From Euglena gracilis (Eukaryota > Euglenida > Euglenophyceae > Euglenales): DNA of 64,000 bases. How positions within the stretch are numbered: position 1 is the stretch's first letter; each line of letters starts with the position of its first letter. The DNA lies in contig CP154956.1 of the NCBI GenBank assembly GCA_039621445.1, positions 47,287,291 through 47,351,290 on the forward strand, read 5' to 3'. Below are positions 54,201 to 64,000 of this stretch, piece after piece. The notes under the pieces were generated by a model. That model was not told where the DNA came from, ran no database searches, and saw nothing but the letters and a program-made list of their open reading frames with translations. Position numbers and translations under genes: made by a program.

Positions 54201-57200
54201 AAGTTCACGGAAATTCACGGATATGGCGGAGGGTTCAGGGAAAAAATTATTTGTATCGTTTTTGCAAGTGCGTTGCTTGTTCTCATGCATTTTTGATGGG
54301 ATGGGTGGATCATTTTACAAGAAGCAATTTCAAGAACAAAATGTGGTTTTTGTGCTTTCTCTCCATTTGAACAATTTCAACTTTTACCAACAGATTTGGA
54401 AAGGAATTGATGGGTGGTTTGATAAGAGGCTTTTCAAGAGGGGAGCTTTCATTTTTATCTCTGTTGGATTTGGAGTTTGCTTTCTGTTGTCCATCTGAAC
54501 CCTCACCCCCTGGGGATCACCTGAAAATTGGGTCCAAATCAGCCAAAGCATACACCAAAAAAAATCATCTTCTCTGGCGCTTTGCGCAAGAGAAAGGAAA
54601 ACAGGAAGAAAAGAGAAGGAAAAAATAATAATTTTTTGGTTCCTGGGGGTGGTCCCAGATCCCCTCAGTCGGAAGGGGGGTCGGAAGCAGGGAGTTGGAG
54701 GGGGGGGTCAAAGGGGAGGGGGCTGGAACCCCTCCTCGCTGTACAAACAAACGCTCACTTAATCGGGGGGGGGGAGAAATGCGTTGCGCATTTTTCCATA
54801 TTTTTGCGCATTTTTTTTTGCGCATTTTTGCGCATTTTTGCGCATTTTTTGCGCATTTTTTTTGCACATTTTCCCCTCCTTTTTTGCACATTTTCCATTT
54901 TTTTTGCCCATTTTTTGCGCATTTTTTTTGCCCAATTTTGCATATTTTCCATTTTTGCGCATTTTTTTGCGCATTTTTTGCCCAATTTTGCACATTTTGC
55001 CATTTTTGCACATTTTCCACCCAAATCACATGCTCACCAAATTTTGCCCACGTTCAACTGACCCATTTCTGCAACCAACGAACCCATTTTCGCACTTTTT
55101 TTTCCACCCAAGGGCCCCGCCTCAAGAGAAAACCCTTGGGTGATGAGGTGTGGGTACTCATCCAATGACGATGAGGACACTAGGGGTTTCAGAGACCCCA
55201 CATTGACACGTAACCAAGGCAGGAATCCCACTCCCCTGGCCACAAGTAAGGGACAACCATGGCTGATATTGTTGGTTATGGCGAACTGAGAGGTGATGCC
55301 TTGGTCATACATTTTTTTGGCCAAAATGCCTTCATTTCAGCTCTTTTTGGTGATTTTGGTTTAATTTTGGGTTTACTGTTGGAAATTTTTCTAAGTCTTT
55401 TTTCCCTTAGGAATCTCACAAACTCAGCGCATTTTTGCGCAATTTTTTGCGCATTTTTGCGCATTTTTTCCGAGGGCCGCCCAGCGCATTCCCCCCCCCC
55501 TGCTTAATACCCTGCCTAGCGGTCCAAATTTTTTAAAAAAAATCCCAGAACACAGGCCAAAGCAAATCCTGGCCATCATTCAACCCGAGCAATCATTATC
55601 AAAGGATATAGTTCTTTTCATGTGGCCATTCCCAGACCCCCCCCCCCCCAAGCCAGCTGTTGTATCGCCTCACCCCAGAGGGCTGAACTTTTTTTATTAT
55701 AAAAAACATCCAGTTATTTTTTATTTCCCAACCAGCCACAAGAGAGTTACACAAAAATATGTTAACCACACCAGAAGCGACATTTTGGCTGTTGAGATGG
55801 TGCTCCTTGTGGGAAACCCTGGCAACCATCAACTGCCAAACTCAAAAAAGGGGGAAATCGACCTCTCACAAAGTGCACCAGGATTTCCATACAAAAAAAA
55901 ATGCAAAAATGGAAGACATTTTAAATGCATTGCTGGTCACAAGAGGGTTTGGACACCCAGGGGTGAGTTTCCAAAGGAATTCCACTGGCTGCCAGGCTGG
56001 AGCCTGAGATATAACCAGGTTTTGAATAGTGCTGAGCTCTTAATGGGACTTGCATGTAGTGGACGGCCCAAAAAAAAACCTAGCATTTTCAGATTACTTA
56101 TGATGATGCGCTGGGGGGTCGAAAAACGCTCGTTTTCGGCTCAAAAGCAGGTTTTCCGGGTCCGGGCCAAAAAACATGGTTTCGGGCAAAATTTTTTTCG
56201 ATTTTTTTTTCGATTTTTTGACCCGTTTTTGACCCAAAACGGTGCGCCAGGGGGGGGGGTCGAAAAACGCCCATTTTCGGCTCAAAAACGGGTCCGGGAT
56301 GCCAAAAAACATCGTTTTGAGCCCAAAAAAATTTACGATTTTTCGACCTTTTTGACCCTTTTTTGACGCAAAGTCAATGGGTTTCGGGCCAAAAGCAGGG
56401 CGCGAGTGGGTCGAAAAATGCTCACTTTCGGCTCAAAAACAGTTTTTCCGGGTCCGGGAGGCCAAAAAACATCGTTTCGGGCAGTTTTTTTTTCGACTTT
56501 TTTTCGACTTTTTTTCGACTTTTTTGACCAAAAATGCCTGGAAACGGCTAAGTCAAAACAGGCCAAAACTGTACAAAATGGCCAAAATTGGCTGAAAAAT
56601 GGCCGTAACTCGGGCTTGGCGGGGAGTTGCGGGAAATCAAAATACCGCCAGATGGGGCACCTTAAGGGCTTTAAAATAGGTGTGCGGGCATTTCTTTTGA
56701 TTCCCCACCATTTTTGAGCAATTTCAGAAAAATTGGGGTTTTGACCCCCAAAAAGCGGCCGAAAACGGCCTTAGTTGCAAGCCTGCCGTGCTGAAATATG
56801 GCCGGCCGAGAATCGGCCATATTTCGGGCTAGGCGGGGAGGTGCGGGGAAATCAAAATACGGTTAGGTAGGGCATTGTAAGGGCTTCAATTTAGGTCTCC
56901 AGCCATTTGATTTTCGAGACATTTTGAAAACATCGATTTTTTGACCCCCAAAAACAGCCCAAAACGGCCCTAGAATTAGGCCAAAATTGGCCGAAAAATG
57001 GCCGTAACTCGGGCTGCACGAAGGGTTGGGGGAAAAGCAAACCATGGTTGGATAGGGCATCCCAAGGGCTTCATTTTTGCTCTTGGGACTTTTCCTTTGA
57101 TTTTGCTTCATTGTCGCAGGGATTCTTTGGAGACCAGGGAGAGGCACCCAACCCGCTGGGAGGAGGGAGGACCCACTTTGGAGGGCAAATTTTAGGATCA

Positions 57201-59123
57201 AAAAATATCGGCGCTTCGCAGCAAAAAAGGCCGAAATTTGCATTAATTCCTGTCTCTGGCAGGGGACCCAAAAGGCCCTTGGGGGCCACCAAGGTCTGAC
57301 GGACCACATACTGCCCCCCCCCCCCAGGGGCAGAGTATTAAGTGAGCGGGGAGGGAGAGTCTGGACTCCCCAGAGGTCGGGGGGGGGGGGTCGGACCCCC
57401 CCAGAAATTTTGGGGGCCTTGAAAAAAAAAGCCTCAAAAATCACGTTTTTGCACGCTTTTTTGAAAATAATAAATGGTTCTTTCCGAGGCGTTGAATCGG
57501 CGAAATACCCACTCTAATGTACTAATGAGTCAACCGCCGACTTTTAAGCGGTCCAAAAATCGGTCAAACCTTGATTTTTCGAAAATATCTCGAGAAAACG
57601 TACATTATTTCTGGAAATGTCGGTCCGACGAAATGTACCCCCGGAGGCCCTCTATCACCCCCCGTTCGCCGTTTTGGCCGCCGACACGCCTGACCCCTGT
57701 TCTGGCGCGCTTTTGCGGCCCAAAACGGCCATTTTGGGCTGTTTTTGGGGCCGTTTTTTTGCTCAAAAGAAATTGATTTTTTCAAAATATCTGCCCCCTC
57801 AGATCGAAGGCGCTACCCTGGACCTTAACTACATGAGGCAAGGTGAGACTCTGTACTGCTGTGTGTCTGCGATTGTGAATGACACAGTCCATGGCTGCTC
57901 TTGGGCGTAGGAAAGGGGGCAAAAAAGGGCGTGGCTGCTGTCAATTTTGGAAGCGACTCCTAACTCAGCTTTTCTGTAAACTTCAGCTTTCACTCAGTCA
58001 CTCCAAATTTAATTTGAGAATGCTGGTATTCTAAGCTTCTGAAAACTTCTAAACTTCTTAATTTGTCCCATAAATACCCAAGTTTTTATGTTTTCAGGGT
58101 TTTTTTCCGCCAAAATCCTCCAGATTTTTTTTTGTACCATCTTGGCGGAGACCGCCAATTTTCACAGCCCAATTTCTGAATCACCCAATTTTCTCTGCCC
58201 CCCCTCCCCAACAAATCCGAATAATGGCTCCTCCCTAAAATTTACTAAAAGCTAAAAGCAGGACCGAGCATTTTGAGTTTGATTTTTTTTGTGGTTTTCC
58301 TTTTGCAACGTTTCATGACCGTGGTGTGTCAGGTAAGGCGTTGCTGTATCTTTTGGAAGGAACCATTTCGCCACCGTTCTTTGTAGAGGAGGAGCAGCAG
58401 CGTGCCACCGACATCGTGAAGAAGTTGCAGCTGTACCAGAAGCGCAACCTCCAGAAGTCCCACGAGCAGCGGCTCGGTGTCGCTTCCCGCCAGAGCCCAC
58501 ATCGGATCCTTGCAATGGAAGTCCCTGCGCAGTCCCTGTGACACGGCTCCCACATGCACGAATGCTGTGGCCGCCCAACCCACAGGCCAGACGACGTCGA
58601 CGGTTGCAGAGCCCGGTGGGCGGCCCCTGGCGGCCAGCGTCATGAGCCAGGACGGTCCCGTCCCTCGCATCGTCTACCGTGACCCGCGGAAAAGTATGCG
58701 GATTGCCCCCCCCCCCTCTGTCTGGGTGTTTGGGCTTTTTTGGCTGTTCCGGGTCAGTTGGACTAACTACAGTCAATCAAGCTCAATGGAACAATTTCTC
58801 CGGCTCTTTGATTCCGAAGGTTTCCCCCATCCCCCCCCCCATTTTTCCCAATCCCCAGACCATCATTGCCCAGACCACAGGAGGGAGAGCCCGCCGTTTG
58901 TCTCCGTTATCAACCTCCTTGTATTCCTTGCTGTTCTGGTCGCTGCCGCTGTGCCATTGTTGTGTGTTGTTGTGTTGTGGCCGTCCCTCCTGCAGACGAT
59001 CCCCCCCGGACGGCGCCCATCCTGATGCACACTGCCAACGGCCCGGACCCCCCGACGCAGGCCAGCCCCCTGCGCCTGAAGACCAGCCGCGAGTTCTCGG
59101 ACGCGTTGGCCAACGTGCAGAAG
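51179..59123 (+). CDS. Coiled-coil host gene, seven phased exons (partial model)
   Basis: Exons 51179-51224, 51499-51556, 53833-53920, 57803-57842, 58387-58476, 58586-58693 and 58996-59123 have GT...AG introns. The codons split at four junctions are completed correctly, and two further junctions fall between codons. The joined length is 558 nt, exactly 186 codons without a stop. The middle forms a coiled coil (from 'SLEHRVSVLQK' through 'QQRATDIVKKLQLYQKRN' to 'SHEQRL'), then a Ser/Pro-rich linker with 'GPVPRIVYRDPRK', then a Pro-rich segment and a short helix '...SREFSDALANVQK'. GC-rich codon use differs sharply from the repeat-filled introns. Start, end and function are unknown; a structural or scaffold role is only a guess. 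Confidence 0.65.
51499..51556 (+). CDS. Coiled-coil gene, exon 2
   Basis: Follows 'cccttctccttcgctgtggaag' and is followed by the donor gtatgt. Encodes 'DDVDGEYTVRNDAVDEAE', acidic. Two bases are carried into the next exon. Confidence 0.55.
53520..53600 (+). CDS. Possible optional exon of the coiled-coil gene
   Basis: 81 nt (a multiple of three) between an acceptor after 'ctgtcctggaag' and the donor gtatgc. Open in all frames. In the gene's phase it would add 27 residues without disturbing the downstream reading. Could be alternatively spliced, or chance. Confidence 0.3.
53833..53920 (+). CDS. Coiled-coil gene, exon 3
   Basis: Acceptor 'ggccctttgcag' ends at 53832; donor gtgaag at 53921. 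Encodes 'TLRSTVVRDRGTPGSPTASL' and then the first heptads 'EHRVSVLQK'. Ends between codons. Confidence 0.6.
54780..55020 (+). repeat. 'tttttgcgca' minisatellite
   Basis: About twenty units of 10-14 bp of the form 'tttttgcgcattttt', some as 'tttgcccaattt' or 'tttgcacatttt'. A few more units lie near 55428-55470. The long Phe/His/Ala or Lys/Asn-rich ORFs across it are products of the repeat. Confidence 0.85.
56105..57210. repeat. Two successive families of long tandem repeats
   Basis: First, three units of about 140-150 bp with 'gggtcgaaaaacgctc' and 'ttttcggctcaaaa', starting near 56118, 56258 and 56408. Second, three units of about 200 bp with 'aaaatggccgtaactcgggc' near 56600, 56800 (degenerate) and 56995, each followed by 'agggcatcnnaagggcttna'. 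Both lie in the intron before 57803. Confidence 0.75.
57505..57552 (+). mobile_element. Element A terminus fragment
   Basis: 'cccactctaatgtactaa' followed by 'ccgccgacttttaagc' matches the inner end of A1 (6045-6092). The rest of the element is missing. Confidence 0.7.
57803..57842 (+). CDS. Coiled-coil gene, 40-nt microexon 4
   Basis: Strong acceptor 'ctgccccctcag' and near-consensus donor 'caag|gtgaga'. Encodes 'IEGATLDLNYMRQ' plus one base that completes a Glu codon with the next exon. Confidence 0.65.
58387..58476 (+). CDS. Coiled-coil gene, exon 5
   Basis: Acceptor 'ccaccgttctttgtag' and donor gtgtcg. Encodes the central coiled coil, 'EEQQRATDIVKKLQLYQKRN' followed by 'LQKSHEQRL'. The last base joins the first two of the next exon to make a Gly codon. 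Confidence 0.65.
58586..58693 (+). CDS. Coiled-coil gene, exon 6
   Basis: Only 109 bp downstream of exon 5. Acceptor 'ccgcccaacccacag', donor gtatgc. Encodes 'TVAEPGGRPLAASVMSQDGP' and 'RIVYRDPRK'. One base is carried over. Confidence 0.65.
58996..59123 (+). CDS. Coiled-coil gene, exon 7
   Basis: Acceptor 'cgtccctcctgcag', donor gtacca. First two bases complete an Asn codon with exon 6. Encodes a Pro-rich segment with 'ILMHTANGPDPPTQASPLRL' and the helix 'KTSREFSDALANVQK'. The frame ends between codons, so further exons are expected downstream. Confidence 0.65.
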
Positions 59124-59152
59124 GTACCAGGCCCTCCACCGCCCCGTCCATC

Positions 59153-59180
59153 ACTTAGGCGGCCGGATTCGCACTTAAGC
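59153..59180 (+). repeat. Motif J, forward copy
   Basis: ACTTAGGCGGCCGGATTCGC followed by ACTTAAGC, the best-conserved copy of the motif. It lies 30 bp behind the donor of exon 7. Confidence 0.7.
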
Positions 59181-59796
59181 TTTTTCGTGTTGGTTTGTGC
59201 TTTTGTGCAAATCCACAAAAAACTTCATTTTGGCGGTGTGGATAATGGGGGTTTGAAAACACGGCGACAAGAGAGTGCAAAATATGAGCAAAAATCTGTT
59301 TTCGGCGGTCTGACCCCTGGAACTTTGGCCAAAACTGGTGTTTTTTTGGGGGGGTCCGGAAATGGGCTCCGCACGTCCAAATCCCCGGGACCTTCCCCCC
59401 CGGAAATGGAAAAAACGCAAACCGCGGCACAGGAACGGGACCTTTACTGCCTTTGTTGCCTTTTCACCTGTTTGCCCAGGTGAGCCTGAACTGCCGGCTG
59501 TGTGTATCCTGGGTGTTTGCCGGACTGCTTCTCTTGGGCGCCTTGCTCTTTTTTTTTGTGGGTGGTTGTTAAAGTGCAGGGAGGAAGTGCCGGGGTGTGT
59601 GGGTGTGACGTGACCAAGCTGGCGGGAAGGGCGTAAGGAAGGGAAGGTAAGTGCGGGGTGTTTGGCAAGGGAAGCACAGAGGGGAAGAAATAGGGTCCGC
59701 AGGGAATGAGAAGGATGGTGTGTCTCCCACCCAACTTTTACCCGGGATCCGCACAACCAGTTTTGTTGCAAAGAACCCGGAAGAAGAAGCATATGG

Positions 59797-60195
59797 GCGC
59801 AAATGCGCGCACCAACATAATTGTGTTGGCGCATATGTGTGCCCAAGAACTGACGCCGTTGATAAAGGAGCAGCGGGCTACCAGAAACATAATTTGGTGG
59901 GTTTGTCACACCGTTTATTGACAGCGCCTGTTTGTGAGCGCAAATGTGCGCACCAGCACAATTATGTTTGTGCGCGCATTTGCGCCCACAAACACAGTTC
60001 GTTTGTGGATTGTGAATGCTTGATAAATGGTGACAAAGTGCATATTTGTCAAACGCCGGTGTATCGCCGGTGGTTCATTTGCGCATCAGCGCGCAACATG
60101 TTGTTGGTGGGCGCAAACCTCTTGCAGAAATTACCAAGTTGTTCATTTGCGCATTTGCGCCCACCAACAACGTGTTATGCGCTGATGCGCAAATG
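59797..60195. repeat. GCGCAAATGCGC palindromes, second cluster
   Basis: At least six copies of 'gcgcaaatgcgcgcaccaac' or its complement, in both orientations and often paired around 'aattatgt'-like centres (59797/59825, 59937/59975, 60076/60108, 60147/60180). Confidence 0.8.
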
Positions 60196-60879
60196 AACCA
60201 CAAATGGAGTAATAAAATAGCGGCATCACTGGGCCCTGTGACACCCACCTTCCCAACACCGCACCGCCTCCTCCAACACCTGGTATTATGGGGCCAATTC
60301 TGGCCTGGTGACAGGTCGCAGGAAAGGTAGAGATGGAAGATCTCCTGAAGATGGGTACTCAACCACCCGATAACGGTGCACGTCGGCGGGTACCAATTTT
60401 AGGATCCCAAAGGCCCTGCCGCTGGCGGAGACTTAGACTAACCTGCTGCAGCTACATTAGCTGCTAATGCTTCATGCTCCACCGGGCTGGCATCGACCTC
60501 CGGGCCAGCCAGCCGCAGGCTGGCCAGCCAACTGGGCTGTCCAGCTCACCTATCCCTGCATTTTTTCCCCCTCATCACAGCTTTCTCTATCACAGCCCCC
60601 CAGCCTTGTTCTCTCCATCCATCAAAATGTCGAGAAGGCAAAAATGTTTTAGAATTTTTTTTTTTCACCGACCCAGCCCAGCCCAGCCCCCTCCACCCCC
60701 GGCCCCCCCCCTCCCCCCCCGCCCCCCCCCCTCCACCCCCCCCCCCTATACCCCCGTGGGGGCGTCCAACCAGCAGCCTTTTTTTGCCAGCCGGAGGCTG
60801 GACCCCCCCCCCCGGGGTCTTCAAGAAAACCCCTGAGGCGGAGAAAGGTAGCTGTCAAACACTCGTTGCTTTGGGTACA

Positions 60880-61252
60880 GGAAGTGTTGAATTTTTACCA
60901 CTCGATTGGTGACATGAAAGCGGTGGGACTACCCCCCACAAATTATGCACAAAAATTGGTGTGTTTTCGTTTTCCAAGGGAAAAAATGAGGAAATACGGT
61001 GGAGAATACTGGAAAACGGATTTTGGCCTGATGCATGCCGGGTATTTCAAGTACCCATTTTTGAATTCTTGTAACACAGCACTGTTGCCCGAAAAGCGTC
61101 GAACAGTCACAGGTCGTTTGCACGTCATCAATTCATTACGCTCATCTACCAAACGGATGACGCCAAAACAACCGGCCATACGGGCCAGAGAGAAGCAGTG
61201 CAAATGTTCACGCATAAGGCAGGCAAACGTTGGCCTGTCAGATGCCTTGTTC
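60880..61252 (+). CDS. Unknown ORF, possibly exon or element relic
   Basis: After 'ctttgggtacag' (ending 60879) an open frame of about 120 codons continues to a stop at 61253-61255. It has balanced composition ('EVLNFYHSIGDMKAVGLPPT', 'REKMRKYGGEYWKTDFGLMH', 'GYFKYPFLNSC') with a Lys/Arg-rich C-terminus. Aromatic-rich blocks look like real protein. I recognise no family. Confidence 0.35.
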
Positions 61253-61387
61253 TAATGAACATTACACCCTACCTCTCACCACAGATATCATCACTACGTA
61301 ATCGTGGTGCAAACCACTGGCTGGAGTGCATAACTGTGCTCGCCAGCTGCCACAGACGAGGAGATGGTATCGCACAACTGATATATG

Positions 61388-61600
61388 TGGGTGCGCGCAT
61401 TTGTCCACCAACATAATTTTGTTTGTTTGTTTGCATTAAGGTTGGCACAAACACATTATTTTGAAGTGAATGGTTAAATGTTGGTGCGCGCATTTGCGCC
61501 CACAAACAAGTCATTTTTACTTCAACGTTTTGCGTTGTGTGCATGCAAGTGCGCCCACAAACAAAATGTGTTTGAGTGTGCAAATGCGCGCACCAACACA
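61388..61600. repeat. GCGCAAATGCGC palindromes, third cluster
   Basis: Five variants of 'ggtgcgcgcatttgcgccca' and complements at about 61390, 61482, 61545 and 61577, with A/T-rich sequence between. Confidence 0.75.
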
Positions 61601-61689
61601 CGTCAGTTGTGTGACAGCTGGCTGACGTGGTCTGAAGTATGTGAAGTAAGGCTCCGTGTGTCTTTACGGGCAGCTGCAGGATCCAAGCC

Positions 61690-61717
61690 ACTTAGGAGGC
61701 CAAACTCGCACTTAAGG
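61690..61717 (+). repeat. Motif J, forward copy
   Basis: Pairs with the reversed copy at 63866-63891; the two may bound a 2.2 kb unit containing the foldback at 62315-62795. Confidence 0.65.
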
Positions 61718-62314
61718 TTTTGATTTTTAGCTTGCGCTTTGGCGCAAATTTTCGATCTTTTTGAAACCCAGTGGTGAAACCCACCCTTTTGACCCTCTGG
61801 TTCCGCGGAGACCCTCCACAGTGGCGTGTCCATCATGTTGGGACCCGGGGAACAGGCCCAATTTTGGTGTTTTTCAGCCTGTGCACCATTTTGAAAAGGT
61901 TCAAAACGCTGGGTTTGGACTCCGGGACACGTGATTCCCAAAAAAGTGCCAAAACCCCCGTTGCGAGTCCCTCGTTTTTGAAGCCTTGACTGTGTTCCCC
62001 AGATGGTGCTACACAGGCTGGGTGTAATTTGGCCCTTTTTGTTGCTTTCTTTGGGCTCTGCGATGTGTCAGTTAAGGGTTGCCTGCTGAGGCGTCCAGAG
62101 GGTGGACTCTACACATACGTCGTGAAAAGTTGGAAAAAACGGCATATCACAGAGTTGTGATCCCTGGGTGCTTGAAGTGCGAGGAGCGGTACAGTGGGAA
62201 CCACCCAGGTGGGGGGGGGTTGGGGGCCATTGAGGGCAAGCCCAGGGACCTGTCCCAACGATTGGTGAGCAACGCCAGGCCCCACACTGCCAGGCACAGA
62301 AGGCAATGGTTATG

Positions 62315-62795
62315 GACATTGCGCTTAAGCGCAAATGTTTTACCTTGCGCTTAAGTGCAAGGTAAAAAATTTGCGCTTAAGTGCAAATTAAAACAGAAGC
62401 CCCTGAGCTTATGGGAGTCCCTCTGACGTGTTACGGTGTGTCGGGGGCCCCTCTCTTCACGGCCAGTGTGCGGGCTTCGTGAGGAAATGCATTGTGCCGA
62501 AGCGCAAAGGACATGCTTACATAATGCACTGCTTGTTCATTCAGATTACACGTCAGCCGCCTGTTTGCACTTCTCATTGCCACCTGTTTGCACTTTTCTT
62601 TGTACGATGTTTTGCGCTTCGGCGCAATGTATTTCCCCGCACACTGGCCGCGAAGAGAGGGGCCCCCGACACACCGTAACATATCAGAGGGACTCCCATA
62701 AGCTCAGGGGCTTCTGGTTTAACTTGCGCTTACGCGCAATTTTTTTACATTGCGCTTAAGCGCAAGTTAAAAATTTGCGCTTAAGCGCAATGTCC
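62315..62795. mobile_element. Foldback with arms over 100 bp and TTGCGCTTAAGCGCAA ends
   Basis: 62397-62510 and 62612-62715 are inverted copies ('cccctgagcttatgggagtc', 'gggcccctctcttcacggcc' and so on). The outer parts on both sides are clusters of 'ttgcgcttaagcgcaa'. Equivalent short ORFs on opposite strands arise from the symmetry and are not genes. Confidence 0.8.
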
Positions 62796-62852
62796 TTTCA
62801 AATGGCTCATGCATTTGAATGCGTTCGTGCTGTGTGAGAAGGTGGGCGACAG

Positions 62853-62966
62853 AGGAGAATGATGAGGAGGGTTTGAGCGCTGCTGTGCCTGAAGCTCGGT
62901 TGGTGCTTTTGAATTATTCAGGCACTGGGGAGGAAGTGGCTGTTACAATAAGACGAATCGTGGGCG
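62853..62966 (+). CDS. Candidate exon, downstream part of a gene
   Basis: Acceptor after 'gggcgacag', donor gtaggt. Encodes 'ENDEEGLSAAVPEARLVLLN' and 'GEEVAVTIRRIVG', a plausible folded segment. Phase in is one base, so it does not join exon 7 directly. No domain recognised. Confidence 0.35.
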
Positions 62967-63119
62967 GTAGGTTGTGGAGCCTGAGTGTTGTGGGCTTCCC
63001 TCCACCTTAGCCCTGTTCGCTCTGGTAATGAGATGCTTCACTGCTCTCTCCACCCGCAGTGATAAAAATGAGAAATTAAATATTGATAACTGTTGCTCCA
63101 CAGCGCAATGGGTAGGCTT

Positions 63120-63640
63120 ATGAAGAATATAAATTTAAGAGTTATATTGCGCCAAAGCGGAATAGAAATGCATTTTTTAAAATTGCAAAGCAGCGTGGCT
63201 CTTGCGCCAACGCGCAATGTTGACATTTTTAGGCAACGTGACTGAGAGTAGGCTTCCGTCCCCTGTACTACATTTTGTGCTCTATCCCCTCTGGTGTTCA
63301 TACTCTGCCAGGGCCTTTCTCTCCCTCTGTTGTGAGATAAGTTTTAAAAAGTTATATTTGCGCTTCGGCTCAAGCCATTTTGCTTTTGCAATTTTAATAA
63401 TTGTAGTTATATTGCGCTTTGGCGCAATGTAACACTTAAATTTGCATTCGTCATACATAGCCTACCCATTGCGCTGTGGCGCAATGGAAACACATGTTGA
63501 CATATATTTTGTTTTCGTTGTGCAAAGACGACGATGGCCACCCACATGTTGAATTGCAAAAAAGTTAAAAATTTGCGCCAAAGCGCAAAGCGTTTTATTT
63601 TTTGTAATAAAAAAATTTGCGCCAAAGCGCAAATGCGAAA
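63120..63640. repeat. Cluster of TTGCGCNNNNGCGCAA palindromes
   Basis: At least seven near-palindromes, e.g. near 63149, 63209, 63357, 63412, 63468, 63571 and 63617, with centres such as CAAA, TTTG, TGTG. Spacing is 45-105 bp. Confidence 0.8.
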
Positions 63641-63865
63641 TGGAGTCCCCTCGTTTCATCACCCGGCGCGTTGTGTTCATGCACTCTGGGACCCGGGAGC
63701 GCTGTACCCGTAGACCGTGAAATTCCAAGTCGTTGCTTTCATCCCCAGGCCCTGGGGTGCAGGGAGACACTATTTTCAGATTGTCCTGAGTCTCAGGCCT
63801 CGGTGTTGGAAAACAGAATTTTTTTTGGATTTGCGCGTCGGCGTAAATTTACAGTCACTTTCAAA

Positions 63866-63891
63866 GCTAAGTGCGAGTTAGGCCGCCTAAG
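63866..63891 (-). repeat. Motif J, reversed copy
   Basis: 'gctaagtgcgagttaggccg' + 'cctaag', the reverse complement of the copy at 61690. Confidence 0.65.
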
Positions 63892-64000
63892 AGCATGTTC
63901 AGTCACCACCACAGCACCAGTACCAATAGTCGTAACAGCAGGTGTGTGCTTCTCACCTGTTTGGCAAACAAGGGCACCAATCCCACCATCCGCCCTTTTC

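Noticed and set aside
54695-55168. Long Phe/His/Ala-rich and Lys/Asn-rich ORFs
   Set aside because: They are direct translations of the tttttgcgca minisatellite and are open on both strands.
62428-62759. Pair of similar ORFs on opposite strands (83 codons each)
   Set aside because: They result from the arms of the 62315-62795 foldback.

Overview
The window looks like nuclear DNA of a repeat-saturated eukaryote, probably a unicellular protist or alga with a large genome. I cannot name the lineage. The reasons are small GC-rich coding blocks bounded by GT-AG splice sites, no operon-like gene arrangement, several classes of eukaryotic mobile element (hAT-type DNA transposons, a non-LTR retrotransposon, a tRNA-derived SINE, short TIR elements), and very many minisatellites, foldbacks and G/C homopolymers. 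Repeat families are given letters here for reference only (A, B, E, F, G, H, J, K, L, M, N, O, P, Q, X); these are not database names.

Layout. 0-11 kb: almost pure repeat, namely two opposed halves of one degenerate array (N, 3.1-5.3 kb), array O interrupted by the long-TIR element A1 (5.9-7.4 kb), and families L, F and M. 11-22 kb: a broken hAT transposon, then a non-LTR retrotransposon on the minus strand cut into seven recognisable pieces by later insertions. One of these is a 1.16 kb TIR element with a tyrosine-recombinase-like remnant. A second copy of that protein lies at 20.4 kb and runs in frame, across one stop, into a PHD-finger ORF. 22-24.5 kb: families P, G, Q and F. 24.5-29 kb: an intact 348-codon ORF with the NPPW-type domain of retroelements, between 209-bp direct repeats, followed by TIR element X2 with a third copy of the recombinase-like protein and a nested 602-bp MITE with an exact 8-bp target duplication. 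29-43 kb: minisatellites, a tRNA-derived SINE, further copies of F, G, H and A, and an E element nested in A2.

43-64 kb: the part most likely to belong to a host gene. Seven short exons on the plus strand between 51179 and 59123 join in a single reading phase into 186 codons with a coiled coil. Compatible candidate exons lie upstream (43.25, 47.1, 47.9 kb) and perhaps downstream (62.85 kb). The introns carry a 1.3 kb TIR element encoding a SAM-domain protein, clusters of GCGCAAATGCGC-type palindromes, a 28-bp motif in both orientations, and a foldback rich in TTGCGCNNNNGCGCAA.

How the parts relate: nearly all recognisable proteins outside the coiled-coil gene are mobile-element proteins, most of them decayed. 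The strongest new pattern is that the recombinase-like TIR element and the array-bearing families K and (less closely) G share terminal sequence, as if one enzyme family moved them. All calls are from reading the sequence; no search or alignment program was run.
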